Positions 18,942 through 27,052 of a stretch of 64,000 nucleotides of DNA are shown piece by piece. How positions within the stretch are numbered: position 1 is the first letter of the stretch; the number at the start of each line of letters is the position of its first letter. Source of the DNA: a bacterium (lineage in GTDB: Bacteria; Planctomycetota; UBA1135; UBA2386). The stretch is from contig JAUILN010000004.1 in the NCBI GenBank assembly GCA_030432695.1, forward strand, positions 248,001 to 312,000, in the 5' to 3' direction. A program made the position numbers and the translations under genes. The notes beneath the pieces are model-generated. The model searched no databases. It was not told where the DNA came from and worked only from the letters and a program-made list of their open reading frames with translations.

Positions 18942-21116
18942 ATGCACCCGACTCGCTCCAGCGCCGCATTCCGCCTCGCCTTGCTCCTCCTGATTCCCTC
19001 GATCTTTGACGGTCCGGCTGCCCAACAGCGGCTCGTCGATGACGTCACGGCAATCCTCGGATCGGTGGATCACGACCTCTGGTTCGCGCGGCAGGGCACC
19101 GTATGGACGCTCTCCGGCGCGGGGCACCGCTTCGACACGCGTCTTCCCGCAGCGCAGGCGCGGTTCGTGACCGGCGGCGAACTGGTCCTGGACGGGGGAG
19201 ATCGGATCCATCTCGTCTCCGGCGACGGCAGCTCGATCACGCGTGCCGTTCCGTTCGGTTACGACGATGTCGCCAACTCCGGCGGCGTGCTGCTGTGGCG
19301 ATCCAGCGGCGGGTTCTTCGATCCTCGCGTCGAGAGCTTCCGCTGGAACGGCTCCGGCTGGAGTCGTCATCTGGTCGCCCTGAGCGACCCGATGGGCACG
19401 TCGAGCGTGGAGGCTTCGCGGGTGCGGCCGGATCGCTACCTCCTGCTCTGGTCGTCGCCGTTCGGAACCGATCTCTTCGACATGTTCCGGGGCTACATGG
19501 GCCAGCCCGGCACCGAGACCGGTACCTGTTTCCGGATCCTCGAGTGGAGTGGCGGCGCCGTGGTGTGCAGCGAAGATCCGGCTCGCGGTCGCGAGGCCTA
19601 CATCCAGGTGGTGGATCAGGGGGCGGCGAGCTGGTTTCCCGTCGACTCGGGCTGGGGCTACCACCGCACCACCCTTCGGGAAGACGTGCAGGGTCGGCCC
19701 TGGCTGCAGTCGGACAACGCCGACGAATACGTGGCCTTCCTGGTCGACGAACGGATCTGGCCGGCGCCGGGACAGACGACCCACACGCTGTTCTACACGC
19801 GTGACGGGAGCATCACGCTGGCCGATGCGACCCTGTTCGGGCAACGGCGCATCGTGGCCCGCGCGGCCGGGGAGTTCGCCTGGAATCCGGTCCTCGACCT
19901 GGCAGGTCTGGATCGCCTCGACCTCCTGCTCGAGACCGACGACGGGCGTCTGTTGCTCACCGCGCGGGACCCGGCGTCCGGCTATCGTCTGATCGGCTTC
20001 GACGCGCAGCTCGGTGGGCGGCAGGACGTGTTGGTGGGGCTGTCGTCGCCGCCGCGCGACGCGGTCGAGTTCGCCGACGGTGTCCTGTTCGTCCTCGACG
20101 ACGGCAGTCATGGCGCCGAGCTCTGGTTCAGCAGAGGCAGCTCCGCAGCGACCTGGCTCGTCGCGGATCTGCTGCCGGGGAGTGCCGGCTCGAATCCTCG
20201 CCAGCTCACCGTGCTCGGTAGTCGGACCCTGTTCCTTGCAGACGGCGCCACCGGCGCGTCCCACCTCTATTCTCTCGATGCGCGCGAACTCGATTGGCGC
20301 CGGCATCCGACCAACGGACATTACTACCGGCTGACACCTGCCGGATCGTGGCGCGAGGTGGAGCGCGAAGCCCGCCGCATGGGCGGGACTCTGGCGACGA
20401 TCCGCAGCGCCGCCGAACAGGACTGGCTCTGGTCGACCTTCGGGCCGCGCAATCTCTGGATCGGCCTGCAGGACTTCGACCGCGACGGGTCCTTCGAGTG
20501 GATCTCCGGTGAACCACTGTCGTTCACGGCGTGGTGCCCGGGCGAGCCCGGCGCGACTCCCCTCGACGAGGACACCGTGCATCTCGCCGACTACCCGGGG
20601 TTCTGTGACGGCGGTTGGAACGACCAGGGACCCGAGGATCGCTATCAGGGCATCGTGGAGCGTGTTGCACGCCCGGCCGCGGTCGAGTCGTTCGGCGGCG
20701 ACTGCGCGGCGACCGACCCGTCCTGCGGGTCGCTCGGACCGTGCACGCTGGAGGTCGCTGACGGCGTCCCGGAGCCGGGAGTGACCATGACGCTGGTTCT
20801 CGACACGCTCCAGCAACCCTTCGAGCCGTCCGACGGGTTCCTGCTCCTCGGCACCGACAATGCGTCCTGGTCCGGTGTGGAGCTGCCGTTCGACCTCGCG
20901 CCGTTCGGCTGGGCCGCCGGGTGTCGTCTGCTGGTGGCACCTCTCGATGCGCTGCCGATCGGGCTCGATCGATTCGGCCGCGGTTCGTTCGTGCTGTCGA
21001 TTCCTGGCGACCCGGTGCTGGCCGGCGCGCGCCTGTTCCTGCAGGGGTTGGCATTGCACTCACGGGCGGGCTGCAGCGAAGCGAGCGCGGGCTTGCGGAT
21101 GCAGATCGGCGGATGA
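18942..21116 (+). CDS. Secreted C-type lectin-domain protein with conserved C-terminal module
   Basis: 724 aa. ATG 18942 precedes a signal peptide (AAFRLALLLLIPSIFDGPAA). Residues about 25-455 form a beta-propeller-like region (repeated DRIHLVSGDG, GAELWFSRGSSAATWLV, RTLFLADGATGASHLYS). A C-type lectin-like domain follows at about 456-576: YYRLTPAGSWREVEREARRMGG, LATIRSAAEQDWLWSTFG, NLWIGLQDFDRDGSFEWISG, TAWCPGEPG, and the WND-like GGWNDQGPEDRYQGIVE. The C-terminal 140 residues carry the shared module (LPFDLAPFGWAAGCRLLVAP, IPGDPVLAGARLFLQGLAL). The gene at 62015 has the same architecture with the lectin domain at the same residue positions, so the two are paralogues. Likely an extracellular or surface carbohydrate- or protein-binding protein. 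Confidence 0.85.
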   Translation: MHPTRSSAAFRLALLLLIPSIFDGPAAQQRLVDDVTAILGSVDHDLWFARQGTVWTLSGAGHRFDTRLPAAQARFVTGGELVLDGGDRIHLVSGDGSSITRAVPFGYDDVANSGGVLLWRSSGGFFDPRVESFRWNGSGWSRHLVALSDPMGTSSVEASRVRPDRYLLLWSSPFGTDLFDMFRGYMGQPGTETGTCFRILEWSGGAVVCSEDPARGREAYIQVVDQGAASWFPVDSGWGYHRTTLREDVQGRPWLQSDNADEYVAFLVDERIWPAPGQTTHTLFYTRDGSITLADATLFGQRRIVARAAGEFAWNPVLDLAGLDRLDLLLETDDGRLLLTARDPASGYRLIGFDAQLGGRQDVLVGLSSPPRDAVEFADGVLFVLDDGSHGAELWFSRGSSAATWLVADLLPGSAGSNPRQLTVLGSRTLFLADGATGASHLYSLDARELDWRRHPTNGHYYRLTPAGSWREVEREARRMGGTLATIRSAAEQDWLWSTFGPRNLWIGLQDFDRDGSFEWISGEPLSFTAWCPGEPGATPLDEDTVHLADYPGFCDGGWNDQGPEDRYQGIVERVARPAAVESFGGDCAATDPSCGSLGPCTLEVADGVPEPGVTMTLVLDTLQQPFEPSDGFLLLGTDNASWSGVELPFDLAPFGWAAGCRLLVAPLDALPIGLDRFGRGSFVLSIPGDPVLAGARLFLQGLALHSRAGCSEASAGLRMQIGG

Positions 21117-21297
21117 GCGCCCGCCGAACCTGCGGCGCCCGACCGGGTTGGGGACGCGGCCGTCGTCGGATGCAGCAGGCCGGTGATCGGTCCGACCCGG
21201 TCGCTGCGCCGGCAATTCCTCGAGAACCGTGACCGGTCGGTCCGGCACGCGGGTTCTGACCGAGCAGGCCCCGCCGGCCCGCCCCTCGATCCCGCCC

Positions 21298-22395
21298 ATG
21301 GCTCAGTCCTTCTCCCAATCGTCGTCCGAGCCTCCGGTCGCGCTCGCCGAGGAAGTGAACGGCGCGTTCCGCTTCCGCTGTCCGCATTGCGCCACCCGGC
21401 TGACCATTCATAGGATCGTGTGCCGGGAGCCGGGGGAGTGCCCGTCGTGCGGCGGCGGGTTCCAGATCGCCACTCGGGCACTGTTGCGCCGCGAGCAGGA
21501 GCGACGGGCCCGTGCCGAGGCCGCGGCAATGGCCGACGTCGAGTCCCGGCTGGCGGCCTACGAGTCTTCGGGCGAGCCGCCTCCAGACCGCATCTCGGTG
21601 TTCGGCATCACCAGCTCCGGCAAGAGCGTGTTCCTCGCCGCGCTCTACCATGCGCTGTGGACCGGGATCGGTGGTCTGAGCGCGCGCGCCCTGCACGGCG
21701 AGGACCACCAGCATCTGCTGCAGGACTTCGCGACCTTGCAGGCCGGCCAGTGGCTGAGCGCCACCAACCGCACCCGCAACTTCGACCTCGCGTTGGCCTT
21801 CCACGGCGTCAAGGCGACCTTGTCGAGCCTCGACTACCCCGGCGAGGTCTTCACCGACGTCTTCTACCGCCGCCGCCTGGACGCGCCGGAGCAGGCCCGG
21901 CTCTACCAGCAGCTCCGCTCGACGATGGGAGCGATCCTGCTGATCGATCCCGAGCAGGTGGTCGCCGGTGACGGCCAACGCAGTCGGCTCGACGTGGAGT
22001 TCACTGCCGTCGAGGTGGTGGAGCAGCTCGCGACGCGAGGCATGGGCGACCACGTGGTCGTCGCGTTGACCAAGCGCAATCAGAACAAGTATCTGATCGA
22101 CGCGGCCGGTGGCCCGGGCCGCTTCCTGCGCCAGCACATGCCACGGCTGTGCGAGGCGGCGCGCAGCCTGCCGGTGTTACACATCTCGTCGGTGCCGACC
22201 CGGGTGATGCCCGACGCGACCCGTCTGCCCGACATCCGGCCGGGCGCGGTGTCGGCACCGCTGCGGGTCCTGGAGACGCTGTTGAACCGGATCGATCCGG
22301 CGTGGCTCCAGTTCCTGGAGCGACTCGATCAGGAGGCTCTCGAGGCGGCGCGGGCGATGGAGGGCGACGCGGCCGGCACCGGAGGTGTGGCGTGA
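21298..22395 (+). CDS. Zinc-ribbon P-loop GTPase (TRAFAC / double-GTPase-like)
   Basis: 365 aa from ATG 21298; the upstream extension lacks conservation. An N-terminal zinc ribbon has C28xxC31 and C48xxC51. An Ala/Arg/Glu helix follows, then a P-loop domain: Walker A GITSSGKS (103-110), Walker B SLDYPGE with Asp179, and the base-recognition-like ALTKRNQNKY (about 256-265), where the NKxD motif is modified. This resembles the TRAFAC-clade 'DO-GTPase2'-type proteins associated with predicted prokaryotic conflict systems; I place it by motif memory, not by search. No membrane segment, so cytoplasmic. Its stop overlaps the start of the next gene by four bases (GTGA), and that gene overlaps the third, giving a tightly coupled three-gene operon. 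Confidence 0.75.
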   Translation: MAQSFSQSSSEPPVALAEEVNGAFRFRCPHCATRLTIHRIVCREPGECPSCGGGFQIATRALLRREQERRARAEAAAMADVESRLAAYESSGEPPPDRISVFGITSSGKSVFLAALYHALWTGIGGLSARALHGEDHQHLLQDFATLQAGQWLSATNRTRNFDLALAFHGVKATLSSLDYPGEVFTDVFYRRRLDAPEQARLYQQLRSTMGAILLIDPEQVVAGDGQRSRLDVEFTAVEVVEQLATRGMGDHVVVALTKRNQNKYLIDAAGGPGRFLRQHMPRLCEAARSLPVLHISSVPTRVMPDATRLPDIRPGAVSAPLRVLETLLNRIDPAWLQFLERLDQEALEAARAMEGDAAGTGGVA

Positions 22396-23630
22396 GCGCG
22401 TCCGCGCAGCGGCTCCGGGCCTGGCCGTGGCACGTGTTCGGCCGTGGTCCCGATGGCTACGCCACCCTGGCCGCGGATCCGGCGCTCGACCCGAAGCAGG
22501 CACGGCGCCTGGAGCGGTACGCCTGGGGGCAGACCGGCGATCCTGCTTACGGCGCGTCTCTCGCGGCCGATCCGGCGCTCTGGATCGAACCTTGGAGCGA
22601 GCAGGTCGTGGTGAGTCGCGTGCTGCGCGGCGCGCCCGACCTGGCCGGCCGCGAGACGCTCGCCTTCCACAGTCTGGTGATCCCGCGGGATGAGTATCTG
22701 ACCGGAGTCCGCCACGAGTTCGCCGCGTGGTGCCGCGACCCGCGGACCTGGCGCCGGTCGCTGGCCGCCGTCGGGGCGACGTCGGAGTTGACGAAGGCGG
22801 TGGCGCAACCGGCTTCCGTGGAGCGCGTCGCACGGTTGCGGCGCGCGCTCGAAGAGCATGTCGGGACCGCCACGTCGCTGGTCGTTCCGCCCGGCGATGC
22901 CAGCCTCGACGACCTTGCCGCCCTGCTCACCGAGCTGCCGTCGTCGCAGGTGGGCAGTCTGTCGCTCGCGCACCGCGCGCTCACCGACGCCTTGCCCTGC
23001 GGCCTGGTGGTCCTCGATCCCGCGCACCGTCCAGAGCCCGCCGAACATTCCCGAGCCGTCCTCGAGTCGGGGACCGGTCGCTCGATCCCGAGGGCCGCGC
23101 GGGCCGTGCCGGCGTCCGCGGCGCGATCCCCACGCGTGCCGCCTCGTCGTCGCCCTGCGGTTCCTGCCGTCTCGTCCCGAACCCCCGAACTCACGATGAA
23201 CCGAACCGTCGCCACCGCCTTCGCCGTGCTCGCGGTGCTGATCCTGATCCTCGGCCTGGCCAACCTGCAGGTGCAGTGGGGCAATGCGGCGCGGGTGGTG
23301 GAGACCGACACCGTCCGTGACGCCACGCTCGCCGATCGTCTGACCGGCTTCGAGGAGCGTCTCGACGCACTGGAGACGGCCGCGTCGGCCGAGTCGCGCG
23401 CGCTCGAGGGTCGCCTCACTGCGCTCGAGCAGCGGCTCGCCGCGGTCGATGGTGCCTTGCGCCAAGTCGCAGCGGCGATCGCCGCACTCGAGGCTCAGCA
23501 GAGCGCCGACGCACCATCTGCACATCCACGTGCAGCGGGCGAGGACTCCGACGAGGTCGACGACACTGCGGATGTCGACCGCCAGGTCGATGCGCAGAAC
23601 CGCGGCTCGGGCCAGGAGTCCTCGCGATGA
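22392..23630 (+). CDS. GTPase-associated, single-pass coiled-coil protein (GAP1-like N-terminus)
   Basis: 412 aa, GTG start at 22392 inside the GTPase stop (GTGA overlap). The first about 200 residues (WHVFGRGPDGYATLAADPAL, YAWGQTGDPAYGASLAADP, FHSLVIPRDEYLTG) look like the N-terminal domain of GTPase-associated protein 1, which in other bacteria sits next to such GTPases; this is by resemblance of motifs only. A Pro/Arg/Ala-rich linker follows at about 215-265, then one membrane helix at 272-294 (VATAFAVLAVLILILGLANL), then a coiled coil at about 310-370 (LADRLTGFEERLDALE, LTALEQRLAAVDGALRQV) and an acidic tail. Topology suggests a cytoplasmic head and an exoplasmic coil. The stop overlaps the next start by four bases (ATGA). 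Confidence 0.7.
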   Translation: MSASAQRLRAWPWHVFGRGPDGYATLAADPALDPKQARRLERYAWGQTGDPAYGASLAADPALWIEPWSEQVVVSRVLRGAPDLAGRETLAFHSLVIPRDEYLTGVRHEFAAWCRDPRTWRRSLAAVGATSELTKAVAQPASVERVARLRRALEEHVGTATSLVVPPGDASLDDLAALLTELPSSQVGSLSLAHRALTDALPCGLVVLDPAHRPEPAEHSRAVLESGTGRSIPRAARAVPASAARSPRVPPRRRPAVPAVSSRTPELTMNRTVATAFAVLAVLILILGLANLQVQWGNAARVVETDTVRDATLADRLTGFEERLDALETAASAESRALEGRLTALEQRLAAVDGALRQVAAAIAALEAQQSADAPSAHPRAAGEDSDEVDDTADVDRQVDAQNRGSGQESSR

Positions 23631-24340
23631 TGGTCCGCGTCGTCTGTCCCAACGGCCACCCATCGATGGCTCACGCGCGGCGCGCAGCACTCGGCCTCGC
23701 GTGTCCGCGTTGTGGGGTGCTCGTGGCCTCGCGCGCGATGTCGCAGCCTTTGGTGTCACCGGGTAGAGCCACCGACGGTTGGCTGCGCACCGTGGTCGGC
23801 GGAGCTGTGTTGGTGGTCCTGGCGGTGGCGGCGACCTGGGGGCTCACCCGCGGCTTCTCGGTGGAGCCGCGTCCAGTTGGCGCAGCGGTCGATGGGGCGC
23901 GGCCGGAGGACTCGGACGGGTCCGAGGCCCCGCGGGGAGCCTCGCGAAGTTCATGGAATACGGCCCCCTCGCCGGGGGCCAGCCAGCGTCCCGAAGCAGC
24001 GGCGGCCGGTCGGCCGCCATTCTCTCGCTTCGCGGCCGTCGAACTCGCGCAGCGATTCGCCCAGCAGATCGTGGACCGGCACTACGACGGCGGTGACAAC
24101 GTGGTCCCGACGGTTCGGGAGTTCCTGGACGATCCGGTCACGGGTTCGCGCAAGGTGCGGGTCCACCTGTCCTTCAGGGGCCAATTGTCGAGGTTCTCCA
24201 ACCCGGCGCCCGACTATTGGGCGTCCGGATGGATCACCGTCGGAGTCGGCGGTTGGAGCTGGAAGGAAGAGGAGATCAGCAACGATCTGTATGGCTACGT
24301 GAAGCTTCTTCGGCCGATCGGCGAGGCGATCGTTCGATAG
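23627..24340 (+). CDS. Zinc-ribbon, single-pass membrane protein of the GTPase operon
   Basis: 237 aa, ATG at 23627 overlapping the previous stop (ATGA). The N-terminus has a ribbon of the form CPNGH ... CPRCG (C7, H11, C26, C29). A membrane span follows at about 54-75 (VVGGAVLVVLAVAATWGLT). After a Ser/Pro/Ala-rich linker, the C-terminal 110 residues form a compact alpha/beta domain (AVELAQRFAQQIVDRHY, SRKVRVHLSFRGQLSRF, YWASGWITVGVGGWSWKEE) that I do not recognise. Topology suggests a cytoplasmic zinc ribbon and an outside domain. With the GTPase (also zinc-ribbon) and the coiled-coil protein it completes a coupled operon; the function is unknown. Confidence 0.7.
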   Translation: MMVRVVCPNGHPSMAHARRAALGLACPRCGVLVASRAMSQPLVSPGRATDGWLRTVVGGAVLVVLAVAATWGLTRGFSVEPRPVGAAVDGARPEDSDGSEAPRGASRSSWNTAPSPGASQRPEAAAAGRPPFSRFAAVELAQRFAQQIVDRHYDGGDNVVPTVREFLDDPVTGSRKVRVHLSFRGQLSRFSNPAPDYWASGWITVGVGGWSWKEEEISNDLYGYVKLLRPIGEAIVR

Positions 24341-24391
24341 GCCGCGTCCTCGCCGGGTCCGCGGCGTCCTCGCGGACTCGGCTATCGACAC

Positions 24392-26932
24392 TCAGAACGC
24401 GATCGGCACCCGAATCGCCGCCGTCAGCCGCGGCGTGATCTGCGGCGACACCACCGCCTGGGCGAACACCGCGCGGCCGATCAGACTGGGGTCGTTGGGG
24501 ACCGGGAGCTGCAGGCGAGCCGGCTCGCCGCGGGACAGGGTGTTCACGAGCTGCGGTGCGCCGGCCAGCGCGTCGACGGTGAGCACGCCGATGCCCGGGA
24601 TGACCAACGGCGCGGGCAGCAGGTTCGGCGCGATCACGAACAGCGCCGACTGGCTGCGGAGCGGATCGGGCTGCGCGACCTCGATCTCGAGGTTGTCGCC
24701 GACCCGCGGCACGAAGCGCAGCCGCAGGTCGATCGTCTGGTTGGTCAACACGCTCCTGAAGTCGCTCGCGACCGGGGCATCCAGGTCGCCGTCGCCGTCG
24801 ACGTCGAGAAGTCGGGTCGAGCGCAGGAACCGCTCGCCGGTGATCCGCTTGGCCGAGGTGACGAACCTGCCGCGACCGTCGTTCTCCAGCACCGTGATCT
24901 GGAAGTCGAGGTTCATGAGGACGTCGGAGTCCTGGCCCACGAGCAGATCCGGGTCACCGTCCTCGTCGAGATCGCCGACCGCCGCGGTGATCCACTCGGT
25001 GCCCTCGGTGCCCTCGGTGAACACCTGGCCCTCGACGTGGTTGCCGTTGCCGTCGTTGAGGAACACCGCCGCGTACTCGGTCGGGCTGCTGTTCGGGAAG
25101 CTGTTGAGGTAGAGCGCCAGCACGTCGGTGTCGCCGTCGCCTTCGAGGTCGGTGGCGCGGAGCTGGCTGGGCACCTGGCCGGTGCGCGGGAACCGGGCGG
25201 GGAAGGCCCCTGATACCTCGGTGAAGTTGCCGAGACCGTCGTTCGCCAACAGCCGCAGTTCGTTGGTGCCGCAGGCGACCACGTCGATGTCGCCATCGCC
25301 GTCGGCGTCGTGGAACGAGTAGCCGAGCGACGACCGTGGCAGGTTGGGATCGGTCCAGTTCGCATCGACGGTGAAGCCGCCGCGGCCGTCGTTGCGCAGC
25401 AGGCGGGTCACCTGGCCGGCGAAGCCGTCGCGGGCCGCCAGGATCAGGTCCGGGTCGCCGTCTCCGTCGACGTCGGCGAAGGCACTGGCCTCGCGGGTGT
25501 TGAGCGTGGGCGGCAACGCGACCGCGGTGAAGCTGCCGGAGCCATCGTTCAGCGCCACCTGGATGCCGTTGATCGGCGATGCGGGCAGGTAGAGCAGGTC
25601 GAGGTCGCCGTCGCCGTCGAGGTCGGCCTGGTCGAAGATCGAGACGGCCGCGACCGAGGGGCTGCTCAGCAGGCTGGTGTAGCCGCCGGCACCGTCGTTG
25701 CGCCGGAACTCCAGCGTGAACGGCGCGATGGTCGCCAGCGAGTCGACCAGCCCGTCGCCGTCGAAGTCGCCGTAGGCGAGGCCGGCCTCCGGCTTACGGA
25801 CGATGTCGACGAAGCGGCCGGAGGGTTGGCCGCGGTGGATGCGGAAGTGGCCGTCATCGGCCACCACGTCCAGCCAGCCGTCGCCGTCGAGGTCGGCCAG
25901 GCTCACCCAGTTCACGTCGCCGCGGATCAGCGGTCCCTGCGAGACCCGCTCCGCGAACGGCTGGCCAAAGCCCTGGTTCTCGTACCAGCCGCAGGGCACC
26001 GAACCGCGCGCTTCGAGCCAGGCGTCCAGGTCGCCGTCGTTGTCGATGTCGCCAGAGACCACGAACTTGGCCATGTTGCGGAGCGGCAGCGGCTGGGTCG
26101 CGGCGAGCGCGTAGCTGTTGCCCTGGTCGAGCACCAGCCGCGCACCGTCGACCCACAGGTCGAGGTCACCGTCCTGGTCGACGTCCGCCCAGCCGAGGAT
26201 CGACCGCGCGTTGACCCCCGAGAACGGCAGGGAGTCGGGAGCCGCGAACACGCCGCCACCCTGATTGACCATCACGCTGAGCCCCGCCGTGAAGCTGTCG
26301 AACGCGACCAGGTCGAGATCGCCGTCGCCGTCGAAGTCGGTCGGCACGATCGGTCCGGCGTTGAGCCGCAGCGGGGTGGTCGGCATGCGGGTGGCGGTGG
26401 CGTCCTGGAAGTTGCCGGCGCCGAGGTTCTCGACCCATGTCGGTGGCGAGAAGCTGCTGGAGTCCTCGAACACGATGTCGAGGTCGCCGTCGCCGTCGAA
26501 GTCACCGACCGCGTGCTGGCTGACCGAACTGCCGCGCAGGAACGAGAACTCGACGCGCGCGGTCGGGAAGGGCGTGCGCACGAACGATACGCCGTGGCGA
26601 TCGAGCGACCCGGAGCGGTAGTCGAGGATGTCGTCGCGGCCGTCGCCGTCGAAGTCACCGAACGCGAGCGGTACCGCGTGCTCGGTGAAGGGGGCGCGGA
26701 CCTCGCGGAACACGCCGCCGAAGTTCCACAGGACCGAGAAGGCATCCACGATGTCCGGCAGCCCGTCCTGGTTGAAATCGTGGAGTTTCGGGAAGTTGCG
26801 GCGCAGCAGAGGGCGAGGCAGGTAGTCGGTCGACGAGACCGCGAGCAGGTCCTGCGCGCCGGCTGGCGTGGCGGCGAGCGCCAACACGAACAGGCCGGGA
26901 AGCAGGGGGAGGTGATCGGGACGGAGGCGCAT
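24392..26932 (-). CDS. Secreted FG-GAP/VCBS-type beta-propeller protein
   Basis: 846 aa from ATG 26932, followed by signal peptide LLPGLFVLALAATPAGAQ. About 14 calcium-binding-like repeats of the form DxDGDGDxD are seen (GDFDGDGRDD, TDFDGDGDLDLVAF, ADLDGDGDLDLLYL, GDLDEDGDPDLLVG and others), the pattern of integrin-like FG-GAP/VCBS propellers. The C-terminal about 120 residues are the shared module (PLVIPGIGVLTVDALAGAP, PVPNDPSLIGRAVFAQAVV). Extracellular or cell-surface; presumably binds calcium and an unknown partner. A second protein with the same layout is at 51175-53817. It lies 51 bp from the convergent GTPase-operon end. Confidence 0.85.
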   Translation of the reverse strand: MRLRPDHLPLLPGLFVLALAATPAGAQDLLAVSSTDYLPRPLLRRNFPKLHDFNQDGLPDIVDAFSVLWNFGGVFREVRAPFTEHAVPLAFGDFDGDGRDDILDYRSGSLDRHGVSFVRTPFPTARVEFSFLRGSSVSQHAVGDFDGDGDLDIVFEDSSSFSPPTWVENLGAGNFQDATATRMPTTPLRLNAGPIVPTDFDGDGDLDLVAFDSFTAGLSVMVNQGGGVFAAPDSLPFSGVNARSILGWADVDQDGDLDLWVDGARLVLDQGNSYALAATQPLPLRNMAKFVVSGDIDNDGDLDAWLEARGSVPCGWYENQGFGQPFAERVSQGPLIRGDVNWVSLADLDGDGWLDVVADDGHFRIHRGQPSGRFVDIVRKPEAGLAYGDFDGDGLVDSLATIAPFTLEFRRNDGAGGYTSLLSSPSVAAVSIFDQADLDGDGDLDLLYLPASPINGIQVALNDGSGSFTAVALPPTLNTREASAFADVDGDGDPDLILAARDGFAGQVTRLLRNDGRGGFTVDANWTDPNLPRSSLGYSFHDADGDGDIDVVACGTNELRLLANDGLGNFTEVSGAFPARFPRTGQVPSQLRATDLEGDGDTDVLALYLNSFPNSSPTEYAAVFLNDGNGNHVEGQVFTEGTEGTEWITAAVGDLDEDGDPDLLVGQDSDVLMNLDFQITVLENDGRGRFVTSAKRITGERFLRSTRLLDVDGDGDLDAPVASDFRSVLTNQTIDLRLRFVPRVGDNLEIEVAQPDPLRSQSALFVIAPNLLPAPLVIPGIGVLTVDALAGAPQLVNTLSRGEPARLQLPVPNDPSLIGRAVFAQAVVSPQITPRLTAAIRVPIAF

Positions 26933-27052
26933 CGGGAGTGGGTGATCGGATGGTGTGGAATCGCCGGGATGCGTGCGGGCGCGTGGCGCCGGTTCGCGAA
27001 TTCCGGGCATCGTCGCACGCGGCTGCGATCCGGGCAGGGGGCTCCGATGGGC

